Assembly: GCA_964408955.1 (NCBI GenBank)
Contig: CAYPBK010000022.1
Coordinates: forward strand, 1-36,602
Origin: JAAYKT01 sp964408955
GTDB lineage: Bacteria > Bacillota > Clostridia > Lutisporales > Lutisporaceae
Reading direction: 5' to 3'
Length of the DNA: 36,602 nucleotides
Position numbers and translations under genes: made by a program. Under the pieces are notes generated by a model, which saw only the letters and a list, made by a program, of their open reading frames with translations, was not told where the DNA came from and did not search any database. Shown here in pieces: positions 24,400 through 33,087 of the stretch (the first letter of the stretch is position 1; every line of letters begins with the position of its first letter).

Positions 24400-25044
24400 C
24401 TATATTGCGTACTTTAAAACAAAAAAGAAATGAAACAAGCTTCCTATAATTATAAAAATATGAAATATTTCATGAAAGCCAAATACTTTGGAATCTTTGA
24501 AAGGCCATTTTGTTGCATAAATAACAGCGCCCAGAGTATAAGCCAATCCTCCTGAAATAAGCAGCCAAATTCCCGCCGCCGGTATTGTCTTATATAAAGG
24601 ATATACAACAATAACAGCAAGCCAGCCTAAAATCAAATAAAATGACGTATAAAGCCATCTCGGTGCATTAAACCAAACTAATTTAAGTATAATGCCCAGT
24701 AATGCCAACGTCCAAATTCCTATTAGAAAACCCAACCCAAAAGCGCCTTTAAGGGGCACAAGACAAATAGGTGTATAGGTACCTGCAATCAATACATAAA
24801 TCATTGTATGGTCTATTTTTCTTAAAACCTTGATCGCCTCTGGGGATACAGGCAGCAGATGATAAAGGGAGCTTGCCGTATACAACAGTATAAGACTGGC
24901 ACCGAATATGGAATATCCTACAATGTGATAAGGAGTACCTATGCCTATGGCATAGATTATAAGAAATACCGTCCCCACGACGGAAGCAATTGCAGCGCCT
25001 AAATGTGTAAAACCGCTTACCGGCTCTCTGACCTTATCATTCAT
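24400..25044 (-). CDS. trhA: Hemolysin III family membrane protein (TrhA/PAQR)
   Basis: Seven-helix membrane protein of 214 aa in the hemolysin III/YqfA branch of the PAQR superfamily. Conserved features: GFTHLGAAIAS near the N-terminus, SSLYHLLP, KIDHTMIYVLIAGTYTPI, and the C-terminal GFHEIFHIFIIIGSLFHF, supplying the Ser/His/Asp/His set thought to bind zinc. Members influence membrane energetics and fluidity; lytic activity is not expected. AGAAGG precedes ATG 25044. A 31-bp inverted repeat (25102-25132) lies in its leader. It is divergent from the DUF1836 gene. Confidence 0.9.
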   Translation of the reverse strand: MNDKVREPVSGFTHLGAAIASVVGTVFLIIYAIGIGTPYHIVGYSIFGASLILLYTASSLYHLLPVSPEAIKVLRKIDHTMIYVLIAGTYTPICLVPLKGAFGLGFLIGIWTLALLGIILKLVWFNAPRWLYTSFYLILGWLAVIVVYPLYKTIPAAGIWLLISGGLAYTLGAVIYATKWPFKDSKVFGFHEIFHIFIIIGSLFHFFFVLKYAI

Positions 25045-25370
25045 TTATAAACCTTCTCTCTTTTATTATTAACCCCACAAGCAAAAGATACCTGCTTATC
25101 CTCATCATATAGTATTCATTACTACATGATGATATATACATATTATACTATATTTTGTGCAGAGTCAATAATAAAAATACAAGGATTATCCATTTCCGAA
25201 AAACATGTATTTATCGATGGCTTCGGATCTTTTGCTACCCCTCAGTCCGGTGAAACAAAAAGATATTAATTAATGTATTCTCAGCGTATGACTTTTTATT
25301 CAAATATGTTAGAATATCTTTACAAGATTTATTAGGCAATATAAAAATAAATTATTATGAGGTACATATT
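25045..25370. other. Divergent intergenic region trhA / DUF1836
   Basis: About 325 bp without a gene. It holds a weak minus-strand promoter (TTGACT at 25168-25163, TATAAT at 25147-25142, 15-bp spacer), a large inverted repeat (25102-25132), and overlapping hairpin options at 25196-25249 (CCGAA/TTCGG against CGGA/TCCG). I cannot match it to a known riboswitch. Confidence 0.5.
25102..25132. promoter_or_regulatory. Inverted repeat in trhA leader
   Basis: TCATCATATAGTA (25102-25114) and TACTACATGATGA (25120-25132) are inverted copies matching at 12 of 13 positions around TTCAT. It falls just inside the transcript expected from the trhA promoter, so it may be an operator or a 5' hairpin. Confidence 0.5.
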
Positions 25371-25949
25371 ATGGGCATTGATAGGAGTATCCTAGATAAA
25401 ATTCTGGAATCTGTTGTTTCCACCGGAAATATAGAATTATCTGATATTCCATGTATTGATTTATATATGGATCAAGTAACAACCCTTTTTGAAGATAAGC
25501 TGGCCGATACGAAAAGGGCAGAAAAGGACAAGGTTCTGACAAAAACCATGGTTAATAATTATGTAAAATCAAAAACCATGATGCCGCCAAAGGATAAAAA
25601 ATACGGGAAAAACCATTTAATCGCTTTATCCATGATATATAATCTAAAGCAAGTGCTATCTATCGGAGATATTAAAGCTCTTTTGGCTCCTGTTATAAAA
25701 GGAAGCCCCGAAGACATGAATAATAAGCTTATTTTAGAAAATTTATATTCAACCTATTTAGATATTAAAAAGAAAAGCGAAAATGAATTAAAGGATACCT
25801 TTGATATAATGTTAAAGGATATTGAGGATAGGATAACGGATTCATCAGATAATGATAAAGTAATGCTGATTTTATTAGTCGCTGATCTTATTAATCAGGC
25901 GGCTTTAAATAAAAGGATGGCAGAAAAGCTAATTGATGAATTTTTTTAA
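25371..25949 (+). CDS. DUF1836 domain protein, putative regulator
   Basis: Cytoplasmic protein of 192 aa in the DUF1836 family, common in Firmicutes. The segment DIPCIDLYMDQVTTLFEDKL is followed by LTKTMVNNYVKSKTMMPPKDKKYGKNHLIAL, which looks like a MerR-type helix-turn-helix and wing (the YxKxHLI part). LKQVLSIGDIKALLAPVI continues the fold; the C-terminal third is helical. DNA binding is plausible but unproven for the family. It is transcribed alone: a TAGAAT-like -10 lies about 60 bp upstream and a strong terminator follows. ATG 25371 has GAGG nine bases upstream. Confidence 0.82.
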   Translation: MGIDRSILDKILESVVSTGNIELSDIPCIDLYMDQVTTLFEDKLADTKRAEKDKVLTKTMVNNYVKSKTMMPPKDKKYGKNHLIALSMIYNLKQVLSIGDIKALLAPVIKGSPEDMNNKLILENLYSTYLDIKKKSENELKDTFDIMLKDIEDRITDSSDNDKVMLILLVADLINQAALNKRMAEKLIDEFF

Positions 25950-25961
25950 AACAAATTAAAG

Positions 25962-26003
25962 AAAAAAGCCTCTTGGTTCATTAGTTGTCAAGAGGCTTTA
26001 CTT
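25962..26003. terminator. Bidirectional terminator DUF1836 / livF
   Basis: AAAGCCTCTTG (25965-25975) pairs perfectly with CAAGAGGCTTT (25989-25999). T-rich sequence follows in the plus direction and a T6 tract in the minus direction, so it can end both convergent transcripts. Confidence 0.85.
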
Positions 26004-26037
26004 TATTCAATAATTGTCTAAACATCATATCTTCCAT

Positions 26038-26745
26038 TTATTTATTCGCACCAAGATAGGCTTCTTTAATCCTTGGGTTGGCTGCAATTTCACTTGCACG
26101 TCCATCCATTGTTATTCTTCCTTGTTCAAGGACATAAGCTCTATCGGCTATGGAAAGAGCCTTGTAAGCGTTTTGCTCTACAAGCAATATAGTCTTATCC
26201 ATTTTCCTTATATCCACTATTATATCCAAAACCGTCTGTACTAGAAGTGGTGCCAATCCCAGTGATGGCTCATCCAAAAGCATTATTTCCGGATCGCTCA
26301 TAAGCCCTCTTCCCATTGCAAGCATTTGCTGCTCTCCGCCGCTTAAGGTCCCAGCTATTTGCTTCTCTCTTTCTTTAAGTCTGGGAAATAATATATATAC
26401 CTTTTCCAAGTCTTCTTTGATTCCTTTAGCATCTTTTCTAAGGTAAGCTCCCAGATTCAAATTATCCTCTACGGTCAAATTTGCAAATACCAGTCTGCCT
26501 TCAGGCACTTGGCTTATCCCCATTTTTACAACCTTATTGGGACTTTGAGGCAGCTTTTCACCTTTATAGGTTATAAAGCCCTCTTTGTATTTTAAAAAGC
26601 CTGAGATAGCGTTTAAAAGTGTTGATTTGCCTGCTCCGTTTGACCCTATTATGGTAACTATTTCTCCTGAATTTATCTCCAGGGAAGCACCCTTTAACGC
26701 ATGAATACCACCGTAATATACGTTTAAATTCTCTACCTTTAACAT
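26038..26745 (-). CDS. livF: Branched-chain amino acid ABC ATPase LivF
   Basis: ABC ATP-binding subunit of 235 aa, energising uptake of leucine, isoleucine, valine or related amino acids. Walker A is GSNGAGKST (about 34-42), the signature LSGGEQQMLAMGRGLM, Walker B IMLLDEPSLGLAP, and the H-loop region LLVEQNA carries Gln-Asn as is typical of LivF. It is the last gene of livKHMGF, one base after livG. ATG 26745 follows GGAGG. Length is standard. Confidence 0.93.
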   Translation of the reverse strand: MLKVENLNVYYGGIHALKGASLEINSGEIVTIIGSNGAGKSTLLNAISGFLKYKEGFITYKGEKLPQSPNKVVKMGISQVPEGRLVFANLTVEDNLNLGAYLRKDAKGIKEDLEKVYILFPRLKEREKQIAGTLSGGEQQMLAMGRGLMSDPEIMLLDEPSLGLAPLLVQTVLDIIVDIRKMDKTILLVEQNAYKALSIADRAYVLEQGRITMDGRASEIAANPRIKEAYLGANK

Positions 26746-26746
26746 T

Positions 26747-27514
26747 TTATGCCTCCACCCCCAAATACGCTTCTACTACTTTTGGATTGCCTTGAATTTC
26801 TGCAGGGGTTCCCTCGGCTAGCTTACATCCAAAGTTAAGAACCATCATTCTTTCACATACACCCATGATTAATTCCATATGGTGGTCTATTATAAAAACA
26901 GTTAAATCAAATTTTCCTCTTATCTCAGCTATAAGATTCATAAGCTGCACTTCTTCATCAGGATTCATTCCTGCTGCCGGTTCGTCTAAAAGCAATAGAC
27001 TAGGGTTCAATGCCAAGGCTCTTGCTATTTCCAATCTTCTTTGCAAACCGTAAGGAAGATTATTTGCAATTATATTTTTTCTATCCAATAGCCCCATTAT
27101 TTCAAGTAGGTTTTCAGCAATAGCTTTTAACTCCTTTTCCTGCTTTCTGCATTTTGGGGTTCTAAAAAGAGAATCTAAAAGATTGTAATTGGCGTTTTCA
27201 TGGCAAGCGGTCAAAACATTATCATATACCGACAGCTTTTTAAATAATCTTATATTCTGAAAGGTCCTTGTTATGCCTTTTTCTGCTATTATGTAAGGCT
27301 CCTTATTTGTAATGTCTTCATCCTTGAATAAAACCTTGCCTTGGGAAACTTTATAGACTCCGGTGATTAAATTAAAAATAGTTGTTTTACCCGCTCCGTT
27401 TGGCCCAATAAGTCCTGTTATGCTTCCTTCTTCTATATCAAAATCAACTTCGCCAACTGCGGTAAGCCCTCCGAAAATCTTTGTAAGTCCTTCTAATTTT
27501 AATATGGTGCTCAT
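26747..27514 (-). CDS. livG: Branched-chain amino acid ABC ATPase LivG
   Basis: Second ABC ATPase of the system, 255 aa. Walker A GPNGAGKTT, a LivG-type degenerate signature LPYGLQRRLEIARAL in place of LSGGQ, Walker B LLLLDEPAAGMNP and the switch His in IDHHMELIMGVCERMMVL are all visible. ATG 27514 overlaps the livM stop by four bases, indicating translational coupling. It pairs with LivF to form the ATPase heterodimer on the LivH/LivM channel. Confidence 0.93.
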   Translation of the reverse strand: MSTILKLEGLTKIFGGLTAVGEVDFDIEEGSITGLIGPNGAGKTTIFNLITGVYKVSQGKVLFKDEDITNKEPYIIAEKGITRTFQNIRLFKKLSVYDNVLTACHENANYNLLDSLFRTPKCRKQEKELKAIAENLLEIMGLLDRKNIIANNLPYGLQRRLEIARALALNPSLLLLDEPAAGMNPDEEVQLMNLIAEIRGKFDLTVFIIDHHMELIMGVCERMMVLNFGCKLAEGTPAEIQGNPKVVEAYLGVEA

Positions 27515-28407
27515 GCTCCCTCTCCTCCTTTAGCTTCTTTTGCAAGCCTTTTGTCTCTTATATTCGCAAAAAGCTTTTTCATGCTAGAAGGAGTGAATTC
27601 ATATCCTCCCATTAGACCTTCAGGTCTTGTTACCATTATGACTATAACGGACAAACCATAAAAAACTAGCCTCCAGTCTTTGAGAACCCTCAAAAGTTCC
27701 GGTAGTGCCGTTAATACTAAAGCGCCCACCACACTTCCAGAGATGCTTCCCAGACCTCCGAATATAACTATTATGGTAAGCTCCGTTGATTTTACCAAGC
27801 TAAACATTTTTGGTTGCAAAAAAGTCATATAATGTGCCATTAAGCCGCCGCCAATACCTGCGTAAGCCGCACTTATCATAAGAGATATCATTTTATATTT
27901 AAATACATTAATGCCCGCTATTTGTGATGCCAGCTCTTCTTCTCTTACTGCAATCATATTTCTGCCATGCTTGGATCTTACTAAATTGGCTAAAAGAACT
28001 ATAGCAACGGCATTTATTAAAACCACACTAGTCAGATTTGTATGATGAGGTATTCCCGGCCAGCCTCTAGCCCCGCCAAAATATTGTACGTTGTCCAGTA
28101 TAAGCCTTATTGCCTCGCCAAATCCGAGGGTGGCAATACAAAAATAATCTCCCTTCAGATTTAGGGTGAGTCTACCTATAAATGCGCTGACAATTGCCGC
28201 AGTAAGCCCTCCTATTAAAAGTGAAGGTATAAAGGGCAAGCCGAATTTAACCGTCATGGATGCAGCCGTATATCCGCCTATTGCCATAAATCCCGCATGA
28301 CCGAAGGAAAACATTCCTGTAAAGCCCGTAAGGAGAGATAGTCCTAAAACCGACATAAGATTTATACCCGCTAAAATAAGTATTCCTTTTAAATATGTTA
28401 TATCCAT
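27511..28407 (-). CDS. livM: Branched-chain amino acid ABC permease LivM
   Basis: Inner-membrane permease of 298 aa with about eight to ten hydrophobic segments. Characteristic parts are GLSLLTGFTGMFSFGHAGFMAIGGY near the N-terminus and the EAA-like loop VREEELASQIAGINVFKYKMISL; GGLGSISGSVVGALVL follows. The C-terminus is a charged cytoplasmic tail ending in the overlap with livG. A GGGGGG site precedes ATG 28407. It forms the translocation pore with LivH. Confidence 0.92.
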   Translation of the reverse strand: MDITYLKGILILAGINLMSVLGLSLLTGFTGMFSFGHAGFMAIGGYTAASMTVKFGLPFIPSLLIGGLTAAIVSAFIGRLTLNLKGDYFCIATLGFGEAIRLILDNVQYFGGARGWPGIPHHTNLTSVVLINAVAIVLLANLVRSKHGRNMIAVREEELASQIAGINVFKYKMISLMISAAYAGIGGGLMAHYMTFLQPKMFSLVKSTELTIIVIFGGLGSISGSVVGALVLTALPELLRVLKDWRLVFYGLSVIVIMVTRPEGLMGGYEFTPSSMKKLFANIRDKRLAKEAKGGEGA

Positions 28408-28418
28408 ATAAATCCCCC

Positions 28419-29297
28419 CTAAGCCTTATCTTCCGTTACTTTGCCCATCAGTCCGCTGGGCTTTATAACCAGTACGCCGATTAATAGTACAAAGGCTATC
28501 AAATCTCTATATTGGGACGATAGGTAGCCAGAGGTAAAGGTTTCGATTATCCCCAGCAAAATTGAGCCAATAACAGCCCCGGGCAAGCTTCCCAGTCCTC
28601 CAAATACCGCGGCAATAAAAGATTTGTTAGTTATTATTCCTATTTGGGGGTATACGGTATATTTCATTCCGAATAGAACTCCCGCAACTCCCGCAAAAAA
28701 TCCACCCAAGGCAAATACTACAATATAAACTATATCCGTGTTAATACCCATAAGCGCGCTGGCTTTGGCGCTATAGGATGTAGCTTGTATTGCTTTACCC
28801 ATCTTTGTATGGTCTATAAAATATACTAATAATGCCAGGCATATTGCCGATACTATAAACATTACCACATCTACTCTGCCTATGGATGCTGTTCCTATTT
28901 GAAAAGGCTTTCGGGAAAAAATCTCCGGATAGGTTCTAAATGTTGGACCTATTGTTGCTATTACAATGTTCTCCAAGAATATGGAGGCACCCATAGCGGA
29001 TATAATAAAGTATAAAAAGGGAGCTTTTCTTTCTCTTAGAGATTTATAGGCTCCTCGTTCTATCAAAACCGCTAATATACAGGTAGTTAATGCAGCAAGA
29101 AGAAAAGCTACTACAAAAGGCATCTTTACTGTAGTTAGGTAAAAGTATCCAAAGTATGCCCCAAGCATGATAACGCCACCATGGGCAAAGTTGGAAAAGT
29201 TCATTATACTGTATACCAAAGAATATCCTACTGCCATCAATGCATAAACACTTCCAATAGATAAGCCGTTAATAAGCTGCTGAATAAATTGTGACAT
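28419..29297 (-). CDS. livH: Branched-chain amino acid ABC permease LivH
   Basis: Permease of about 292 aa with typical LivH features: QQLINGLSIGSVYALMAVGYSLVYSIMNFSNFAHG in effect at the N-terminus, the AIQATSYSAKASALMGINTD cytoplasmic loop, and GGLGSLPGAVIGSILLG. ATG 29297 is eight bases after AGGAG; a GTG at 29306 overlaps that site and was rejected. It lies 11 bp before livM. A strong hairpin between livK and livH (29363-29394) probably lowers expression of the channel genes relative to the binding protein. Confidence 0.92.
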   Translation of the reverse strand: MSQFIQQLINGLSIGSVYALMAVGYSLVYSIMNFSNFAHGGVIMLGAYFGYFYLTTVKMPFVVAFLLAALTTCILAVLIERGAYKSLRERKAPFLYFIISAMGASIFLENIVIATIGPTFRTYPEIFSRKPFQIGTASIGRVDVVMFIVSAICLALLVYFIDHTKMGKAIQATSYSAKASALMGINTDIVYIVVFALGGFFAGVAGVLFGMKYTVYPQIGIITNKSFIAAVFGGLGSLPGAVIGSILLGIIETFTSGYLSSQYRDLIAFVLLIGVLVIKPSGLMGKVTEDKA

Positions 29298-29362
29298 AAG
29301 TTTCACTCCTTACTTAAAAAGGTTGCTTCTTCCCTTTAAATGTCTTTCACCATTAAATAAAA

Positions 29363-29394
29363 GCATAAAAGGAGAGGATGCTCTCCTTTTATGC
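29363..29394 (-). terminator. Intercistronic stem-loop livK-livH
   Basis: GCATAAAAGGAGAG (29363-29376) pairs perfectly with CTCTCCTTTTATGC (29381-29394) around GATG. It lies 15 bp after the livK stop. The tail in the minus direction is TTTTATTTAA. It fits a partial terminator or mRNA stabiliser that lets the binding protein be made in excess. Confidence 0.8.
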
Positions 29395-29408
29395 AATCCT
29401 TAAGTTAA

Positions 29409-30590
29409 TTATTTTGCAGAATATTTTTGTTGGAATACATATTTATCACCGATAACCTTAACAATAGCAGCTTCTTTGCCTTCCGGGTTGTGTGTTTCTT
29501 TGCTGATTGTTATACGACCTGTTATTCCTTGAACATCTCCTGTTTCCAAAGCTTGAGCTATTTTCACGGAATCAGCTTCTCCTGCTCTTTTAATAGCATC
29601 TACTAAAAGAACAACTGCATCATGTACCAAATAACCGTTTAACTCCATCTCTTTGTTATATTTATTTCTATACCTGTCTTTAAAGTCCTGAACATCCGGG
29701 TCATCATAGTCAACGTGATTTACTATATAAGTTCCTTGTATAGCATCCTTAGCCATTACAAATAATTGCTCAGATGGAAGCCCATCTCCGCCCATTAAAG
29801 GACAATCTATACCTAATTCTCTCGCTTGGTTTGCAATTAAAGATGCTTCTTTAAAGAAAACGGGAATAAATAATACTTCAGGTCCTGCTTCTTTGATTTT
29901 GCTTAGCTGTGGTCTAAAGTCAACATCTCCAAATTTAAAGCCTTCTTTTTTAACTATTGTGCCGCCTTTTTTTACAAAAAATTCTTCGAAGAATTCTGTC
30001 AAGCCTTGGGAATAATCATCAGCTACGTCATATAAAACAGCAGCTTTTTTGAAGCCCAATACATCAACTGCATAACCTGCTGCAACGGCGCCCTGGTAGG
30101 GGTCTATAAAGCATACTCTGAAATTATATGGTTTAACTGAGCCGTCTTCATTTAGTGTAACCTTTGGATTTGTAGCAACGGTAGCAATGTCAGCTATTTT
30201 TGCTTCTTCAAGTACCGGTGCGATTGGAATAGCATTGCCGCTTGCATTAGGACCTAATATAGCAACAACCTTGTCTTGTCCTGTAAGCCTCTTAGCAACG
30301 TTAACTGCTTCTTGAGGATCTCCCTTTGTATCATAGCCGATTACTTCTAGCTTTTTGCCTAATACTCCGCCGTCCGCATTGATTTCTTCAAACAACATCT
30401 TAACAGTATCCAGCTCGCATTGACCCCATACTGCCTGGTCTCCTGTCAAGGAACCCATCCAACCTACTTTTATAACATCTGATTCGGCAGCTTCACCACC
30501 TCCGCCTGTCTCCGCGGGTTTTGAACAACCGGTCAAAGCCATTGCTGCAATAAGTGTGATAACAAGTATCAATGATAATGTTCTTTTCAC
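29409..30590 (-). CDS. livK: Branched-chain amino acid-binding lipoprotein LivK
   Basis: Periplasmic-binding-protein-like receptor of about 393 aa (type 1, Leu/Ile/Val family) tethered as a lipoprotein. The signal ends in lipobox ALTGC (Cys22 from the chosen start), followed by a Gly/Glu-rich linker. The two-lobe body contains IKVGWMGSLTGDQAVWGQ, GPNASGNAIPIAPVLEEAKI, FRVCFIDPYQGAVAAGY and NGYLVHDAVVLLVDAI. The start is GTG 30590, eight bases after GGAGG; an in-frame ATG at 30608 overlaps that site. It heads the operon. The exact ligand (branched-chain amino acid, amide or other amino acid) is not certain from sequence. Confidence 0.9.
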   Translation of the reverse strand: MKRTLSLILVITLIAAMALTGCSKPAETGGGGEAAESDVIKVGWMGSLTGDQAVWGQCELDTVKMLFEEINADGGVLGKKLEVIGYDTKGDPQEAVNVAKRLTGQDKVVAILGPNASGNAIPIAPVLEEAKIADIATVATNPKVTLNEDGSVKPYNFRVCFIDPYQGAVAAGYAVDVLGFKKAAVLYDVADDYSQGLTEFFEEFFVKKGGTIVKKEGFKFGDVDFRPQLSKIKEAGPEVLFIPVFFKEASLIANQARELGIDCPLMGGDGLPSEQLFVMAKDAIQGTYIVNHVDYDDPDVQDFKDRYRNKYNKEMELNGYLVHDAVVLLVDAIKRAGEADSVKIAQALETGDVQGITGRITISKETHNPEGKEAAIVKVIGDKYVFQQKYSAK

Positions 30591-30690
30591 TAATTTTTCC
30601 TCCTCCATTTTTGTTTTTTTACAAAACTATAAAGGATGATATGTAAATGCATAATTCTTAGCATGTCCTTCATAAATTTTGTTAGTTTTA

Positions 30691-30741
30691 ATTATAAACA
30701 GAGTATTCAAAAATAATCATATATATTCAAAAAAAATCATA
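30691..30741 (-). promoter_or_regulatory. livK promoter with phased direct repeats
   Basis: A minus-strand -10 TATAAT lies at 30696-30691 without a good -35. Just upstream are two direct repeats, ATTCAAAAATAATCATA (30705-30721) and ATTCAAAAAAAATCATA (30725-30741), differing at one base and starting exactly 20 bp apart. This is the arrangement expected for activator binding on one helix face; the adjacent GlnL-type regulator is the obvious candidate. Confidence 0.55.
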
Positions 30742-30778
30742 ATAGTCTGAATATTCTTTATAACCTTTGAAAAAATTA

Positions 30779-31612
30779 TTAACGGGTGTATTCACATAAA
30801 AGCATTAAACCTTCAAAGAATTTGTTTATATTGACTTTACCTCCTGCAATCTTTTTGCCTCTTATCCTATCCATCTCTGCTTTTACATTCTCAAAATCGA
30901 ATAAAACATTTGAGTATTGTTGAAAAGCATCCTCATAATAATCCTCTATTCCTGCATTTGCTATGTTTATCAAACCCTCTTTTATTGACCTGCGTATCCT
31001 TTGCTTAACAGTCTTGGGGCTTTCGCCTAAGTGTTCACAAATACTATCAATGCATGATTCACTATATGCTTTATTATTTAGAATTATATATTCTCCTATT
31101 GCTACGATATCATTGGTACCTTTGACACCCAGCATTCCTAAGGCGCTTAATATGTATTTCATCCTTTTCACCATATCGGAGCCTTGGTCTCTGTCTGTAT
31201 TTTGGTCCTTTACCACTTGTCTTATATCGCTTAATATCCTTTCCATGCGAATTTTTTCCGCTACCTTATTAACTACCTTTTCCACCTCTATATTATTAAG
31301 AGGCTTTGATATAAAGAATTCAATGCCGGAATAGTATGAGTCCGTGATAAGCTCCTTGTCCGATACCTGGGATATCATGATAAAGTTTATCTCAGGCTTT
31401 ATAGCTTTAATCTCCTTTACTAATGTATTACCGTCAAGCTTGGGCATTAACAAATCCACCAAGACAATATCAGGTTTGTACATAAGTATATCCTTTAACG
31501 CTGTTTCTCCGTCATGGGAGTGTCCCAGTATATCCCCCATATTTTTCTCTTCAATAATATTGCTTAAAATTTTAACAATATTTATATCGTCATCTACAAT
31601 ATAATACCTCAC
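30779..31612 (-). CDS. Response regulator, GlnL/YcbB type
   Basis: Two-component response regulator of 277 aa. The receiver domain (residues 1-120) has the acidic pocket VDDD, phosphoacceptor Asp53 in LVDLLMPKLDG, and the conserved Lys in FFISKPLNN. The C-terminal part (about 140-270) matches the YcbB domain with helix-turn-helix YSESCIDSICEHLGESPKTVKQRIRRSI in effect. In B. subtilis the homologue GlnL controls glutaminase and glutamine transport. It begins with GTG 31612, two bases after the kinase stop, after GGGGG. It directly precedes livK, so control of the amino acid importer is likely. Confidence 0.87.
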   Translation of the reverse strand: MRYYIVDDDINIVKILSNIIEEKNMGDILGHSHDGETALKDILMYKPDIVLVDLLMPKLDGNTLVKEIKAIKPEINFIMISQVSDKELITDSYYSGIEFFISKPLNNIEVEKVVNKVAEKIRMERILSDIRQVVKDQNTDRDQGSDMVKRMKYILSALGMLGVKGTNDIVAIGEYIILNNKAYSESCIDSICEHLGESPKTVKQRIRRSIKEGLINIANAGIEDYYEDAFQQYSNVLFDFENVKAEMDRIRGKKIAGGKVNINKFFEGLMLLCEYTR

Positions 31613-31614
31613 CT

Positions 31615-32877
31615 TTATTCCCCCTCAAAAATATCCTTTGGTATATTTATTATAAATGTGGTACCTTTGTCAAGGTCTGATTTAACTGATATATTTCCGT
31701 TAAATGTATCCTTAACCAAATCCCTTACAAGAGCCAACCCTATGCCTCTCTCAATATTTCCTGTAGTTTCATCAAATTTAGTGGAGAAACCGGGGTTGTA
31801 TATGTATGCCAAATCGCTTTCCTTTATACCTTTACCGTTATCCTTTACTTCAAAAACATAGCCTTTACCCATTTCATAAATTACAAGCTTTATAATTCCT
31901 TTTTTCATTTTGCCGATGGATTCAATGCTGTTATTGATTAGGTTGTTAAGTATGGACATAAGATAAAAATGCTCCTTTGTATAAAAGCCTGCTCTCACAT
32001 TAAAATTAAGGCTTATATCCAAACTGTTTTCTATTATATATTCCTTTGTATCACTTTCTAAAATATCCACGATGTCATTAATGCTCATCTTTGAATAGTC
32101 TATTTTATCCTTTGATATGGCTTCCAGACCTTTTATTATCCTGATATAGTCCTTCTTAATTTCATGAACATCCTTTGCAATGTCCAGAGACAAGTTTTTA
32201 AGCTCCTTTGGATGATCACCCTCAGAAATCATTTTGTAAGCATTATAGGATTTTTTCATTACATCCTCTATTTGGGTTATATTTTTGTTCATGAAATATA
32301 TTTCACTTTTAAAGCCGGAGGTAAGAAGAACCAACTTTCTATATCTTGATTCATGCTCCTCTTTTATCAAAAAAGACCTGTAATATTTTATTGATATGAC
32401 TATACCAAATATTATTATAGCTCTCACAGCTGCAATAATAGTGAGATCCTTAATAATATTAAAGCTCATATCCATAACTCTTGTCCTAATACTCATCTCA
32501 ATGATATTTGATAAAAAATCGCAGGCAAAAGCCGATAAAGCAAATTTCGTTATATCCTTTTTTGATGATTTATAATAAATTAAATAAAAAACGATTCCAT
32601 ATGTAAAGTAAAAGAATACGTCCGGTCCCACTAATTCAAAGGTAAGGTTTAAATCTCTGTTCCCCCAATATACAATGATCCCTCTGAATAGAGGAGAAAC
32701 TATTCCCGTGGCAAAGCCCACTATTATGGGATTCAGTTCCGCATAATTGAATAGAAAAACCGGCAGTAATACTACAGACAAAGTTATTATGAAGCCTTTT
32801 ACAAAATAGCTTAGATTAAACTGCGATGCTAATGCGACACATATAGCAATAAGAAGGGTATGCTTTATTTTATTCAT
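31615..32877 (-). CDS. Sensor histidine kinase, GlnK/YcbA type
   Basis: Membrane kinase of about 420 aa. The N-terminal half has about six hydrophobic segments with little extracellular loop. A dimerisation region contains DVHEIKKDYIRIIKGLEAI, whose His is the likely phosphoacceptor. The GHKL ATPase domain shows NNLINNSIESI (N box), VKDNGKGI (G1) and GIGLALVRDLV (G2). The start is ATG 32877, eight bases after AAGG; a GTG at 32886 overlaps that site. It is coupled with the response regulator. B. subtilis GlnK senses glutamine; a membrane-proximal amino acid signal is likely here, but the ligand is unknown. Confidence 0.85.
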   Translation of the reverse strand: MNKIKHTLLIAICVALASQFNLSYFVKGFIITLSVVLLPVFLFNYAELNPIIVGFATGIVSPLFRGIIVYWGNRDLNLTFELVGPDVFFYFTYGIVFYLIYYKSSKKDITKFALSAFACDFLSNIIEMSIRTRVMDMSFNIIKDLTIIAAVRAIIIFGIVISIKYYRSFLIKEEHESRYRKLVLLTSGFKSEIYFMNKNITQIEDVMKKSYNAYKMISEGDHPKELKNLSLDIAKDVHEIKKDYIRIIKGLEAISKDKIDYSKMSINDIVDILESDTKEYIIENSLDISLNFNVRAGFYTKEHFYLMSILNNLINNSIESIGKMKKGIIKLVIYEMGKGYVFEVKDNGKGIKESDLAYIYNPGFSTKFDETTGNIERGIGLALVRDLVKDTFNGNISVKSDLDKGTTFIINIPKDIFEGE

Positions 32878-32929
32878 TCTATCCACCTTAAACGCTTAAA
32901 TTTTTTATTGAAGCTATCGGTAGAATCCC

Positions 32930-32962
32930 GCTGCCTGCATTTATGGCAGCTGCAATTTTTTT
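32930..32962 (+). terminator. Terminator-like hairpin, plus strand
   Basis: GCTGCC (32930-32935) pairs with GGCAGC (32945-32950), and TGCAATTTTTTTA follows. It points against the genes on both sides (all minus strand), so it may stop antisense transcription or be fortuitous. Nothing else is recognised in 32887-33087. Confidence 0.3.
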
Positions 32963-33087
32963 ACTATCACTATAGTAACATATTTTTTTATTAAAAGATA
33001 TTGTTAGGTGTTTACTCGTTGACATTTTAATGGATTGGTTACAACTAAAAAACCACAAAGAATACGAAGAGTACTAGCAATACTGAC

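Noticed and set aside
32930..32962. Terminator of the histidine kinase or MGMT transcript
   Set aside because: Its T-tract is on the plus strand while both neighbours are transcribed on the minus strand.
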